Shown here piece after piece: positions 43,387 through 52,917 of a stretch of DNA of 64,000 nucleotides (position 1 is its first letter; every line of letters begins with the position of its first letter). The stretch spans positions 1 through 64,000 of the forward strand of contig REGQ01000010.1 of assembly GCA_004134985.1 (NCBI GenBank), in the 5' to 3' direction. Position numbers and translations under genes: made by a program. Under the pieces are notes generated by a model. That model made no database searches, was not told the DNA's origin, and saw only the letters and a program-made list of their open reading frames with translations. Source of the stretch: Paenibacillaceae bacterium (GTDB lineage: Bacteria; Bacillota; Bacilli; Paenibacillales; Paenibacillaceae).

Positions 43387-43707
43387 AATACGGCTGCGTC
43401 TAAAAATCAGTGGTTGACATGATCCGGGATCAAGCAAAAAGGGCCATGGGAATTCTAACGCTGATGAGCGGCGTTATTTAGGGAAATCGAGCCCCATAAA
43501 TATTGTAACGAAACTGAGACACCTTATTTATAGAAAATCGCACGATTTTAGTCGTCCAAAGGGTGAATAAGCGCTGTGGCAAGCGTTAGCGTTGAAAAAG
43601 GGTCATTTGAGGCCAATTAAGCGCTGTGGCCAGCGTTAGCGCAAGATCCTCCGCTCGCTCGCATTCGTCAACCGCGAATATTGGCATTGAGCCTATAATA
43701 CGGCTGC
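43387..43707. repeat. Possible second MITE-like remnant
   Basis: AAAATCAGTGGTTGAC at 43403-43418 matches the end of the 117-308 element at 15 of 16 positions. A degenerate inverse (AATATTCGCGGTTGAC read on the minus strand) lies near 43664-43679. The 11-bp direct repeat AATACGGCTGC flanks the segment at 43387-43397 and 43697-43707. Identity as one element is uncertain. Confidence 0.35.
43569..43641. repeat. REP-like dyad pair, 50-bp period
   Basis: AAGCGCTGTGGCMAGCGTTAGCG occurs at 43569-43591 and 43619-43641. A related inverted copy lies near 43455-43480. The dyad resembles those after the beta-helix gene at 17003 and 17067. Confidence 0.6.
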
Positions 43708-43839
43708 TAATTATTGTATAGCAAATGCAAGCCATGTGAAGAGGGCAATCTGCTTGAGCTGATTGCCCTCTTCATGCGAAACGATTTGCTTGAACCTCAA
43801 GCCTTCTATCAAGCTATTGCTGAAAGCAACCTTCCCCCG

Positions 43840-44043
43840 CTAACGATCGTGATCCCACGACAGTTCCAAGCTGAGAAACGGTTTGGGCATAAGCGAGATC
43901 CTCGCTTCCGCTGCGGTGAGTGAAAGCTCACTTTGACGTTCTTCCAATAAATTAACGAGATAGGCCGCTTTGACTGCACGCAGTAAGGCAATATCACCAG
44001 ACGGCGGGAAATCGAACGTACCGACCGGCAAGTGACGCGCCAT
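43840..44043 (-). CDS. Small unknown protein at the end of the importer operon
   Basis: A frame of 67 residues (MARHLPVGTFDFPPSGD...) starting at ATG 44043. GGGGAGGA lies just before it, and the stop of the permease gene is only 30 bp upstream. The start has a good ribosome site, so it may be expressed. It resembles no family I know. It could be the broken N-terminus of a larger protein, since the sequence after its stop is non-coding. Confidence 0.4.
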   Translation of the reverse strand: MARHLPVGTFDFPPSGDIALLRAVKAAYLVNLLEERQSELSLTAAEARISLMPKPFLSLELSWDHDR

Positions 44044-44075
44044 CGGCATTCCTCCCCAAACTTTCGAATAACAAA

Positions 44076-44957
44076 TTATTCTTTGATCGATCCAAGCATG
44101 ACACCTTTAACGAAATACCGCTGCAAAAACGGATACAGCAGCAAAATCGGGACGGTAGCGACAATGATGGTTGCATACTTGATCGTCTCCTGAATAAGAC
44201 CCTTGTCCACATCCGCTACCGAAGTCATCATCGAGTCCGTACTGTTGGAAATTAGAATTTCCTGCAAAACGAGCTGCAGTGGGTACAAATCTCGGGTTCT
44301 TAAATAAATCAAGGCATCCATATAAGCATTCCAGTGCGCAACACCGTAGAAAAGCGTCATTACTGCCATAATCGGCAGCGAAACCGGAATAAAAATCCGG
44401 AACAGAATTGTAAAATCATTGGCGCCGTCAATTCTGGCTGACTCTTCAAGCGCGACTGGAATGCCGGCAAACGATGTGCGCATGACAAGCAAATTCCACG
44501 TGCTGATCGCCGATGGCAAAATCATCGCCCATCTCGTATCGAGCAGATCCAGGTTTTTCATGTTCAAATAAGTCGGGATGAGACCACCGGAGAAAAACAT
44601 CGTAAACACGATGCCGAACATGATCGGCCCGACGAACCGCACCCCTTTGCGGGACAGGGAGTACGCGGCGAAGCTGGTAATGATCAGGTTCAGCGCCGTA
44701 CCTGCGATGACATAGATCAGGGTATTGAAATAACCGGTGGCAATCATCGGATTCTCGAACACGAATTTATACGATTCAAGACTGAAACCTACAGGCATCA
44801 GAAGCAGCCCTCGATGATTAATCAACTCGGACGGGTTGCTGAATGAAGCAAACAGAACATAAAGAAACGGATACAGCGTCACAGCCATTAATACGAGCAT
44901 AAACAAGGAATTCGACGTGTCAAAAACCCGTTCGCCCAAACTGATTCGAGGCTTCAA
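44076..44957 (-). CDS. Sugar ABC transporter permease, LplC type
   Basis: A 293-residue six-segment permease. The EAA loop reads EESARIDGANDFTILFRIFIP, and the tail is YFVKGVMLGSIKE. The frame opens at a GTG (44969) that overlaps AGGAGG, so the TTG at 44957, 10 bp after that site, is the likelier start. It follows its partner permease within 30 bp. Confidence 0.9.
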   Translation of the reverse strand: MKPRISLGERVFDTSNSLFMLVLMAVTLYPFLYVLFASFSNPSELINHRGLLLMPVGFSLESYKFVFENPMIATGYFNTLIYVIAGTALNLIITSFAAYSLSRKGVRFVGPIMFGIVFTMFFSGGLIPTYLNMKNLDLLDTRWAMILPSAISTWNLLVMRTSFAGIPVALEESARIDGANDFTILFRIFIPVSLPIMAVMTLFYGVAHWNAYMDALIYLRTRDLYPLQLVLQEILISNSTDSMMTSVADVDKGLIQETIKYATIIVATVPILLLYPFLQRYFVKGVMLGSIKE

Positions 44958-44983
44958 AGGTTGCTTCACCTCCTAAATTTGAA

Positions 44984-45886
44984 CTACCACAGGCTCGTAT
45001 TGTTAACCTTTCGGCTAATCGCATTTGCCGATACGAGCAGGATGAAATTCATGATGTTGTTGAATAAGCCGATCGCTGCCGAGAAACCGTAATCCATCTG
45101 GAGCAGACCACGGCGGTAGACGAAGGTAGAGATCACATCAGCCGTTTCATAAGTCGTTGAATTATAGAGCAGCAGAATTTTTTCCAGACTTCCGCCAGCC
45201 ATTAACGTTCCGAACCGTAAGATAAGCATAATGATGACTGTCGGCATGATGCCTGGAATTGTGATATGCATAATTTGCCTGAATCGTCCTGCGCCATCGG
45301 TTTTGGCTGCTTCGTATAAGCTCGGATCGATGCCGGCAATTGCGGCCAAATAGATGATTGAGCCCCACCCGACGCCTTGCCAAATTCCCGAGGAGACGTA
45401 GATCGTACGAAACCATTCGGGTGCGATGAGGAAAGAAACTGACGGAATGCCGAAAAAACCAGCCAGTTGATTAATTAATCCGTCTCCGGACAGGAAGTCG
45501 ACCATCATTCCCGCCACGACGACAATAGAAATAAAGTGCGGCAGGTAAGTAATCGACTGTACAATATTTTTGAAAAGACGCTTGCGTATTTCATTAAGCA
45601 GCAATGCCAGCACGATCGGAGCAGGGAACCCGAATACCAGCTCGTATAGACTGATCAATACCGTATTGCGAATCAATCTCCAAAAATAATAACTCTCATA
45701 GAAGGATATGAAATGCTTGAAACCGACCCACTCGCTGCCCCAAATCCCTTTTACAGGAGAAAAATCCTTGAAGGCAATTTGCAAACCGTACATTGGGAAA
45801 TAAAGAAACACAACGTAGTAAATCACGACCGGAAGCAGCATTATATAGATGTATTTATTGCGAGACCAGTCTCGTAGCAGTTTCAA
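44984..45886 (-). CDS. Sugar ABC transporter permease, LplB type
   Basis: A permease of about 300 residues with six segments. The EAA loop reads YEAAKTDGAGRFRQIMHITIP. The ATG at 45907 contains the ribosome site (AAAGGAG) within its own first codons, so the TTG at 45886, 10 bp after that site, is preferred. It then begins MKLLRDWSRNKYIYIMLLP, as relatives do. It lies after the binding-protein gene, separated by a long stem-loop. Confidence 0.88.
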   Translation of the reverse strand: MKLLRDWSRNKYIYIMLLPVVIYYVVFLYFPMYGLQIAFKDFSPVKGIWGSEWVGFKHFISFYESYYFWRLIRNTVLISLYELVFGFPAPIVLALLLNEIRKRLFKNIVQSITYLPHFISIVVVAGMMVDFLSGDGLINQLAGFFGIPSVSFLIAPEWFRTIYVSSGIWQGVGWGSIIYLAAIAGIDPSLYEAAKTDGAGRFRQIMHITIPGIMPTVIIMLILRFGTLMAGGSLEKILLLYNSTTYETADVISTFVYRRGLLQMDYGFSAAIGLFNNIMNFILLVSANAISRKVNNTSLW

Positions 45887-45922
45887 CTCATGTGCACTCC
45901 TTTGCATCCAAGGTGGAAAACA

Positions 45923-45984
45923 AGCGGGTTCCAGGCATTCGCATCAGGTATGTGCGTGCATACAGCTTGCCCATGGAACCCGCT
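45923..45984 (-). promoter_or_regulatory. Long stem-loop between binding-protein and permease genes
   Basis: AGCGGGTTCCA pairs perfectly with TGGAACCCGCT across 40 bases that hold an inner GTATG/CATAC hairpin. On the minus strand the stem is followed by TGTTTTCC. It is probably a partial terminator or stabiliser giving excess binding protein. Confidence 0.65.
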
Positions 45985-45994
45985 CCAGTCGATT

Positions 45995-47647
45995 TTACCG
46001 TTTCAAATATCGCTCATACGCGGCATGCTGGATATCCAAGGCTTCCTGGATGCCCATTCCTTCAATTGTCTTCACGAACTGCTCAAACTTGTCGAGCGCT
46101 TCATGCCCCATGACGAACTTGTCGAACATCTCATCGCGGTAAGTGTCGATGTCTGTCATTATCGCAGCAAGCCGCGCAGACTCCTCGTTCGTGAACGACA
46201 GCGGAGGAAGCCAGTTTTCGTTGTCCACATCCATCCAGGTATTAAGCGCTGCTTTTTGCTGTGGCAGAGACGCATTTTGCTCCTGGTAGCGTTTGTCCTG
46301 CACGATCGGAGCACCGAATGGCATCGCATATTGACCAAGCACGGTCCCGAAAGCAAGGCCGTCCGGATTTTTCATGATGAGATCGGTATATGTCGGGAAT
46401 CCTTCTTTCATCTCATAGCTTTCGCCTTCGATACCGAAGTTGAACAGCATTCCGCCCTCTTCGCCATACTTGTAATCTAGCCACTTCACCGTTTCCTCAA
46501 CATGCTTGTTGCTCATCGTGATCGCTGCCCCTAAGCTGTTGAAGATCGGTTCAAGCTGACCAAGGACAGGCTTGTCGCCTTTAACCAGTGTAGGATACGG
46601 TGCGCCAATGACATTGAAGTTCGGATTTTTTCCTTGCATCGCAGTCGTATACTTCCCAATACCGCCACCTACAGCCAACTCGGATGCTCCAAGCAGTTCA
46701 CCTGTCCACTTGGCATCCTTCTGTTTGTCGTCTGTGCCGGCATAATCCCGGTCGATGAGCCCTTCCTCATACCAGTTGCGCATCGTTTGCAAAAACGCCT
46801 TGTACTCGGGTTGAAGCGGACCATAAATGACTTTCCCGTCTTCCAAATTGAACTTCGCTGAAATGCCCCAAGCGTTTAAGAACACATTACTGAAATTCAG
46901 CATTGTATCTTTTCGAATGAGCAAAGGAATTTCATCAGCTTTGCCATTTCCGTTCGGGTCGCCTTCCTTAAACGCTTTCAATACGGTATGCCATTCCTCA
47001 ATTGTCTCCGGTACTTCCAGATCAAGCTTATCCAGCCAATCCTGACGAATACCCAATCCAAAATAGGTTCGCAAGTAAGGGTCGCTTCTTAAGAAGGGGA
47101 ATGCATAAATCCGGCCGTCGTCCGTGGAGATCTCCTTTTTAATTTCGGGATTGTCTGCCAGCAGCTTAGACAAGTTCGGAGCATATTGATCAATGTAGTC
47201 GTTAAGCGGGATAATGACGCCGCTGTTCATTGCGCCTACTCCGCCGCCAGGATAATCATTCCATCCCCATTCGATGACGTCCGGATAGCTGCCTGAGCTC
47301 ATCAGCAGGTTAAACTGGTTTTTTTCCTGACCCGTCGCCGGATGCTGGAAATCGATGTGGATGCCCGTCTTCTTTTCCATTTCCTTATAAGCGGCCATAT
47401 CGTTAAAGTCCTTGAATCCCGGCGCGGGGCTGCCCATTTTCACATAATAGCTCAGCGTGAGTGGACTCGAAACGATCTTTCCGTCTGCCGAGTCTTCAGG
47501 CGATGTTCCCTGGGAAGCAGCCGAAGGTTCCTTCGCCGGCTTGTCATTCTTTTCATTCTTGTCGCCACTTGAGCATGCCGATATTGCGATCGTCAATACC
47601 GTTATAATTGCCAGCATTGCAAACATGCTTCTCTTGCCATAATTCAT
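45995..47647 (-). CDS. Sugar ABC transporter substrate-binding lipoprotein
   Basis: A 550-residue binding lipoprotein with lipobox IAISAC (Cys about 25) and an Asn/Lys/Glu-rich linker. The mature part has the LplA-like layout (GVIIPLNDYIDQYAPNLSKLL). ATG 47647 is chosen because AAGGGGG lies upstream. The longer frame from 47707 lacks a ribosome site. It is first in its importer operon, directly downstream of the membrane AraC gene. Substrate unknown. Confidence 0.9.
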   Translation of the reverse strand: MNYGKRSMFAMLAIITVLTIAISACSSGDKNEKNDKPAKEPSAASQGTSPEDSADGKIVSSPLTLSYYVKMGSPAPGFKDFNDMAAYKEMEKKTGIHIDFQHPATGQEKNQFNLLMSSGSYPDVIEWGWNDYPGGGVGAMNSGVIIPLNDYIDQYAPNLSKLLADNPEIKKEISTDDGRIYAFPFLRSDPYLRTYFGLGIRQDWLDKLDLEVPETIEEWHTVLKAFKEGDPNGNGKADEIPLLIRKDTMLNFSNVFLNAWGISAKFNLEDGKVIYGPLQPEYKAFLQTMRNWYEEGLIDRDYAGTDDKQKDAKWTGELLGASELAVGGGIGKYTTAMQGKNPNFNVIGAPYPTLVKGDKPVLGQLEPIFNSLGAAITMSNKHVEETVKWLDYKYGEEGGMLFNFGIEGESYEMKEGFPTYTDLIMKNPDGLAFGTVLGQYAMPFGAPIVQDKRYQEQNASLPQQKAALNTWMDVDNENWLPPLSFTNEESARLAAIMTDIDTYRDEMFDKFVMGHEALDKFEQFVKTIEGMGIQEALDIQHAAYERYLKR

Positions 47648-47793
47648 GGATGAATCCCCCTTAACAAGTTTGTATGATAAGGTTGCGCAAGCTTGCAACA
47701 ACCTCATCCCATCATAGCTGTGCGCTCAATGAATGGAATACTGCCTAATTGTTCGATCTGCATCCTGATTGAAGGCGGGGGTATAATACATCT

Positions 47794-50163
47794 TTAAGAT
47801 CGATGTTCCATTTGTGTGTTTTGCTGCTCCGTTTGTGTATTGACACGGAATTGGCCGGGTGTAATTCCTTCATGCTTCTTGAAAAACCGGATGAAGCCGA
47901 TGTCGTTGGAATAACCGACTGCCTGAGCGACATGTGCAACAGTACAGTCAGTATCCGCCAGCAGCCGCTTCGCCTCCCAAAGACGCACCTCGGCAATAAA
48001 CTCCAAAATCGTCTGACCAGTTGCCTTTTTGAAGAATGAGGATAAATAAGGCTGCGTAATCCCCAACTCATCCGCAATCAAGTTAACACTCAGCATGTTC
48101 TGTCCAAAGCGCTCGCGCACAATGTGTTGAATGGTAGCTAGCATCCGGCTGCCTTGATCACTGCGTCCCTCTTTCCAGAGCTGGCATACCACCCGGAACT
48201 CCTCCTTCAGCTCCCGAAAAGTTAGATGTGCATCCTGGATGCCGTCCTCATGTTTCTTTAATAGCCGCATGACAATTTCCGGATCTATCCTCGGGGTAAT
48301 CTGAACGATCCTAAACAGCGTAGAGGACACATGCAATAGAAAATAAGAAGCGATGAGCGGGTTCGCCCCGTCCCCTTCGTAATGGTCAGTAAACAGCGCG
48401 TCCAGCAGCTGCTCTGTCTTCTCTTCATCCCCACACTTCACGTAGTTCGTCAACTGCTGTTCAATGTCCAGCGGGTAGTAATACTTCGGCGTCAACTCCA
48501 GAAGCTTATCCACCGCGCTGTTGCTTGCCTGCCTTTTGCGGTTCTCATCCAGCCTTTTCAGTGAATTACGAAACGCCTCCCCGATCGCTTGTATCTCTCG
48601 CACGACAAAACTGGTGCCTACAGCAATCTTCAGGTGAAAGCGCTGAAACAAGATCTCTTGCAGCCGATCCGCAATGGAAGCCAGCTCCGGCTGCCATTTG
48701 TCTTCATCCGTTCCGCTGAAATTGACCAGCAGCGCGATCCTCCCCTGATCCAATTCAGTCGTGTAGGCAACATGTTGCTCATTCGCCAAATCGGATGAGA
48801 TATTCGAAATAACGAAATTTACGAACAACCACTCTTTTTCAGCATTTTCGGTCGAGAAAGCGCTCATGTCCTCCACATCAATCAGCATGATGGCAAACGA
48901 ATTGGATACGAAGCGGATGTCCATGAACTGCAGCGATTCCATCCGCAATTCCTGAGGGTCCGCATAGCCTTTGATCAGACGGCTCAAGAAATGAACGCGG
49001 ATGATCGGCGTTTGCCGCGAAACTAACGTTCTAAGCTCCGATTCCGTCATACGGGCAGATTGGATCGACGTTCGGATGAATTCATATTCAACCGGGCCGC
49101 GCTTGTTATCCGGGGCGTTGCCGTTGCCTGTTACAATGGATACAAGATCGCGAACCGGACGGTAATTTCGATAGGCCAGATAGAAGGATACGACCGCCCC
49201 AGAGAGTGCTGCCATGATCAGCAACAGCAAAGCCCAACTTCGAACCTCGTTAACTTCTTTCAAAAAAACGGCGCGCGGCACTTCAAGCACATACTTCCAC
49301 CCGAATACGCTTGAGGTTACATAGGAAATGACCATCTCCTCCCCGTTGCGTCTGGTGTCCAGCTTGCCTTGATCACCTGGCATATCTGCATATCCGAAAG
49401 ACAGTGGATTGCGCGTAGCCGTCGTCGCACTAATCATCCGGTCGGCGGCGTCGACAATGTATATCTCACCTTTACCTGCATCGGCAAGGCCCTGGAACAT
49501 TTTGCGCAGCTGCTCATCGTTAATCATAATAAAAAGTGTCGCCAACCGTTTGGAACGGTTCACCAGCGGCATGGTCTGGATATACGCGAGAATTTCATGC
49601 TTTTCGCCAAAGCTGTTGCTTGTATTTAAGGATGGCTGAAACGAACGATAGTGATATGCGCTTTCAAACTTGTCCACCCAATCCTCCGAGGTCATGCCAT
49701 CGAATTGATCCACTTGACCGAACAGAATGTCGGGCGTCGTCTTGACACCCGGTCCTAGCATTACCTCAGCCTTGGGCAAGTAAATATAATAATCATAAAT
49801 AAACGGGGTCAGTTGCTTATACCGTTTTAAATCGTCGGCCAAGGCGATCATCTCATATTGCTCGCGGTCTGATACAGGGGCTTTGCTGTTCATGAGCTGC
49901 AGAAGTTTGGGATGATTGGCGATCTGCTGCTCCAATTGCTCGATCATTTGCAATTGCCCGTCTGCAAGAACTCTGAGCTGTCCCAGCATGGCTGAGTTTG
50001 TATGTTCAACAGATTTCTCTACAACTTCCTTGGCACGCCAATAGAGCAAGCTGCCAATAACAATTAACAGCAAGAGAATCACGATATACGACCAGAACAG
50101 CGCAGACCATGCACCATTGAATCTAAACCATTCCCATCTTCCGATGTTCTTCTTCCCCATCAT
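47794..50163 (-). CDS. Membrane-anchored AraC-family regulator
   Basis: A 789-residue one-component regulator with the same layout as the protein at 37500-39845. It has a membrane segment at about 20-40, an extracellular sensor and a second segment at about 305-328. A cytoplasmic region follows, then an AraC helix-turn-helix pair (about 685-778, ending HVAQAVGYSNDIGFIRFFKKHEGITPGQFR). GGAGGAG lies before ATG-ATG, and either may be used. It lies 146 bp upstream of the binding-protein start and most likely activates the importer. Confidence 0.9.
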   Translation of the reverse strand: MMGKKNIGRWEWFRFNGAWSALFWSYIVILLLLIVIGSLLYWRAKEVVEKSVEHTNSAMLGQLRVLADGQLQMIEQLEQQIANHPKLLQLMNSKAPVSDREQYEMIALADDLKRYKQLTPFIYDYYIYLPKAEVMLGPGVKTTPDILFGQVDQFDGMTSEDWVDKFESAYHYRSFQPSLNTSNSFGEKHEILAYIQTMPLVNRSKRLATLFIMINDEQLRKMFQGLADAGKGEIYIVDAADRMISATTATRNPLSFGYADMPGDQGKLDTRRNGEEMVISYVTSSVFGWKYVLEVPRAVFLKEVNEVRSWALLLLIMAALSGAVVSFYLAYRNYRPVRDLVSIVTGNGNAPDNKRGPVEYEFIRTSIQSARMTESELRTLVSRQTPIIRVHFLSRLIKGYADPQELRMESLQFMDIRFVSNSFAIMLIDVEDMSAFSTENAEKEWLFVNFVISNISSDLANEQHVAYTTELDQGRIALLVNFSGTDEDKWQPELASIADRLQEILFQRFHLKIAVGTSFVVREIQAIGEAFRNSLKRLDENRKRQASNSAVDKLLELTPKYYYPLDIEQQLTNYVKCGDEEKTEQLLDALFTDHYEGDGANPLIASYFLLHVSSTLFRIVQITPRIDPEIVMRLLKKHEDGIQDAHLTFRELKEEFRVVCQLWKEGRSDQGSRMLATIQHIVRERFGQNMLSVNLIADELGITQPYLSSFFKKATGQTILEFIAEVRLWEAKRLLADTDCTVAHVAQAVGYSNDIGFIRFFKKHEGITPGQFRVNTQTEQQNTQMEHRS

Positions 50164-50378
50164 TCTCCTCCGCCTTCAATACCTAATGTATGTCCTCTCG
50201 CGAAAAACAAGGGTCGCTTACGACGGGTTTTAGTATACCACCATTACAATAGGATAGGGCCAATCGATTCGTTCGATGGGTGATCTGTTTATAAGAAATA
50301 CAGCAATTTCTGGTGAAATTCCCCATTATAGCAACGATTCTTGCACTTTCCATCAGCCAGTCACGCGTCAGGCACGCA

Positions 50379-50427
50379 AAAAAAACAGGCCTAGATGCAA
50401 CAAGTTTCCTTGCTGCATCTAGGCCTA
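50379..50427 (-). terminator. Intrinsic terminator after the OsmC gene
   Basis: On the minus strand TAGGCCTAGATGCA pairs with TGCATCTAGGCCTG across about 13 bases, followed by eight T. It ends the peptide-importer/OsmC transcript. The rest of 50164-50446 is the promoter side of the 50163 gene, with no clear box seen. Confidence 0.92.
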
Positions 50428-50446
50428 CCGCTGCGTGCCCGTTTCC

Positions 50447-50836
50447 CTATTCTACTTCAATCAGCTCGACATTCGCTCCGCTTCTCAACGTGTTTCCAAT
50501 CGTACATGCACGTTCTACAACCGATTTCAGCTTCTCCTTGTATGCCGGCTCAAGGTTCGTCGGCAAGGTGACTCGCACATCGAAATTGGCAAACTTATTC
50601 GTTTTGTCCTCCGCCTTCGTCGCTGAAACTTCCACACGAATGGACGACTTATCGTATTCGACGCCATCATAGTTCATTATTTTCTGCAGCGAGATCGACA
50701 CACATAATCCCAGGGAGGCTTCCAGCAGTTCCCGCGGAGACAATCCGGTTTGGTTGGGCGCATGGCTGCCAATCAGCTGCAAGCCCGATTCATTGTAGAT
50801 GTTATCCTGGCCGTCTTCTATTCTGATCGTTGTCAT
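50447..50836 (-). CDS. OsmC/Ohr-family protein
   Basis: A 129-residue cytoplasmic protein of the OsmC superfamily, many members of which are thiol peroxidases for organic peroxides. The two conserved cysteines are present: LGLCVSISL (Cys45) and VERACTIGNTL (Cys111). The start is ATG 50836, because AGAGGAG lies 7 bp before it. The TTG at 50842 is too close. It follows the peptide-importer genes by 41 bp on the same strand, so it may be read with them. Confidence 0.85.
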   Translation of the reverse strand: MTTIRIEDGQDNIYNESGLQLIGSHAPNQTGLSPRELLEASLGLCVSISLQKIMNYDGVEYDKSSIRVEVSATKAEDKTNKFANFDVRVTLPTNLEPAYKEKLKSVVERACTIGNTLRSGANVELIEVE

Positions 50837-50876
50837 ATTCAAACTCCTCTTATTGATGAATTCTCGTGTCTATGAA

Positions 50877-51860
50877 TCAGACAAGATGGCAAGCTACCTT
50901 GTGGTGCTCCCGCACTTCCCGCAAAACCGGCGTCTCCTTCTTGCACACCTCCGTCGCAAACGGACAGCGTGTATGAAATACACAGCCTGAAGGCGGTGAT
51001 AGTGGCGAAGGGATTTCCCCGCGCAAAACAATCCGTTCTTTCAACTTGCTCCGTGTAAAATCGGGCACTGCGGAAAACAACGCCTTCGTATAGGGATGCA
51101 TCGGCTCTTGAAACAACGCATCAGTTAACGCTTCCTCGACGATTTTGCCCAGATACATAATGCCGATCCGGTCCGAAATATAACGAACAACACTAATATC
51201 ATGCGTGATAAACAGCAGCGTCAGTTTTAATTCCTGCTGAAGCTGCTTCAGCATATTCAAAATTTGCGACTGAATCGAGACATCCAGCGCGGATACCGGC
51301 TCATCGCAAATAATAACTTTCGGATTCATAATGAGTGCGCGCGCAAGACCCACCCGCTGACGCTGTCCGCCGGAAAACTCATGCGGATAGCGGAAATAAT
51401 GCTCGGGCTGTAGACCGACCGTTTTCAATATACCGAATACTTTCTCCTGGCGCTCGGCCTTGTCGCCCATACGGTGAATAATGAGCGGCTCCTCTAATGC
51501 ATCACCAATGCGTTGTCTGGGATTCAGCGAGGAGAACGGATCCTGGAACACCAGTTGAACGTCTTTACGGAACTTTCTCATTTCCGCGCCCGACATCGCA
51601 GACAAATCCCGGTTCTGATACAGCACCTGACCAGCGCTGGCAGGGGTCAAGCCAAGCGTCGTACGACCTGTCGTACTCTTGCCTGAACCGGACTCGCCTA
51701 CCAGTCCATACGTTTCGCCCTCATATAATTGAAAAGAAACATCCGTCACCGCATTCACATGCGCCTTGGCGCCAAACAACTTGCCAAAGGGTCCGTATAC
51801 GGGAAATTTCTTATAAAGCGAGTTGACTTCCAAAATTGGATTACTTGCTGACTGCCCCAC
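50877..51860 (-). CDS. Oligopeptide/dipeptide ABC transporter ATP-binding protein (OppF/DppF)
   Basis: An ATPase of about 327 residues. Visible are Walker A GESGSGKSTTGR, signature FSGGQRQRVGLARAL, Walker B VIICDEPVSALD and the oligopeptide-transporter C-terminal motif with CVFHTRCPFATEVC. The open frame starts at 51899, but GGAGG lies before a GTG at 51860, which leaves a short overlap with the preceding gene. It works with the OppD-type ATPase to drive peptide uptake. Confidence 0.9.
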   Translation of the reverse strand: MGQSASNPILEVNSLYKKFPVYGPFGKLFGAKAHVNAVTDVSFQLYEGETYGLVGESGSGKSTTGRTTLGLTPASAGQVLYQNRDLSAMSGAEMRKFRKDVQLVFQDPFSSLNPRQRIGDALEEPLIIHRMGDKAERQEKVFGILKTVGLQPEHYFRYPHEFSGGQRQRVGLARALIMNPKVIICDEPVSALDVSIQSQILNMLKQLQQELKLTLLFITHDISVVRYISDRIGIMYLGKIVEEALTDALFQEPMHPYTKALFSAVPDFTRSKLKERIVLRGEIPSPLSPPSGCVFHTRCPFATEVCKKETPVLREVREHHKVACHLV

Positions 51861-52866
51861 GAAGCTCCGCCTCCCCTCCCAAACTGTTGATCCTGGCATG
51901 ATGCCAGCATTTCACACGATGGTTCTCAGCGGCGGTTTCCATCGGCGGCTCCTGGCTGCGACATTTTTCATCGGCAAACGGACATCTTGTTGAAAAGCTG
52001 CAGCCTTTAGGGACATCGGACAGCGATGGCACTGTTCCTTCAATAACATGAAGCTTGTCCTGGCGACTGCCCGCAAGCTTCGGAATCGATTTGATCAGGC
52101 CTTGCGTATAAGGATGCAAAGGTGAAGCAAACAGTCGCTCTGTCGTCGTATCCTCAACGATCTGTCCGAGGTACATCACCTTGACACTGGTACAAATTTC
52201 CGAGACAACGCCAAGATCATGTGTAATAAACAGCACGCCCATGCCCAGTTTCTTGTTCAAGTCCACAATCAGTTCCAAAATTTGCGCCTGGATCGTCACA
52301 TCGAGTGCCGTTGTCGGCTCGTCGGCGATAAGGAGCTTCGGCTCGCAAGATAATGCCATTGCGATCATCGCGCGCTGCTGCATCCCGCCTGAGAGCTGAT
52401 GAGGATATTCATTCACCCTCACCTCCGGAGATGGAATACCTGTTAACCGCAATATTTCAATCGCCTGCTGCCGCGCTTCTTTTCTGGACTTGTTCTGATG
52501 AAGACGAATGACTTCTTCAATTTGATTGCCGATCGTATAGACCGGATTGAGCGACGTTAGAGGGTCCTGAAATATAATCGAAATCTCATCGCCCCGAATT
52601 GCACGCAGTTTGGCCGGCGAGAGCTTCAGCAAATCCTGTTGTTCGAAAATAACTTCGCCTTCATACGCAATTGGATCGGTATGATCGAGCAACCGCAAGA
52701 GAGACTGCGACATGACGCTTTTTCCACAGCCTGACTCGCCGACAACGCCGATAATTTCACCTTTGTGCATGGAAAAGCTCACTCCATTGACTGCCGTCAC
52801 TTTTCCGCGTTCCGTATGAAAATGAGTTTTCAAGTTGTTAACTTCAAGTAATGGCTCTGTATTCAT
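51841..52866 (-). CDS. Oligopeptide/dipeptide ABC transporter ATP-binding protein (OppD/DppD)
   Basis: A 341-residue ATPase with Walker A GESGCGKS, signature LSGGMQQRAMIAMAL and Walker B LLIADEPTTALDVT. The C-terminal region with CSFSTRCPFADEKC is typical of peptide/nickel importers, and its cysteines may hold an iron-sulphur cluster in some relatives. GGGAGGAG lies before the ATG. Same transcript as the two permeases and the OppF-type partner. Confidence 0.93.
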   Translation of the reverse strand: MNTEPLLEVNNLKTHFHTERGKVTAVNGVSFSMHKGEIIGVVGESGCGKSVMSQSLLRLLDHTDPIAYEGEVIFEQQDLLKLSPAKLRAIRGDEISIIFQDPLTSLNPVYTIGNQIEEVIRLHQNKSRKEARQQAIEILRLTGIPSPEVRVNEYPHQLSGGMQQRAMIAMALSCEPKLLIADEPTTALDVTIQAQILELIVDLNKKLGMGVLFITHDLGVVSEICTSVKVMYLGQIVEDTTTERLFASPLHPYTQGLIKSIPKLAGSRQDKLHVIEGTVPSLSDVPKGCSFSTRCPFADEKCRSQEPPMETAAENHRVKCWHHARINSLGGEAELRGAVSK

Positions 52867-52917
52867 CGAAACTCCTCCCGTCCACTCATCATAATGATGG
52901 CTTCAAACCTGCAACCA

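Larger units (their letters stand above)
43357..43837. other. Non-coding repeat-bearing region
   Basis: No convincing gene. It holds a possible MITE-like remnant (43387-43707), two REP-like dyads 50 bp apart, and a perfect hairpin GAAGAGGGCAATC/GATTGCCCTCTTC at 43738-43773 without a T-run. A 69-codon frame at 43714-43923 on the plus strand crosses that hairpin and is not believed. Confidence 0.6.

Noticed and set aside
43738-43773. Hairpin GAAGAGGGCAATC/GATTGCCCTCTTC as an intrinsic terminator
   Set aside because: The stem is perfect, but no T-run follows on either strand. It is kept only as a structure inside the non-coding region.
43714-43923. 69-codon plus-strand frame
   Set aside because: It spans a perfect hairpin at 43738-43773, has no ribosome site and overlaps the better-supported minus-strand frame.
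50877-52866. The two Opp-type ATPases as the power source of the sugar importers
   Set aside because: Both have the peptide/nickel-type C-terminal cysteine motif and sit in a complete peptide operon. CUT1 permeases use the MsmX/UgpC class.
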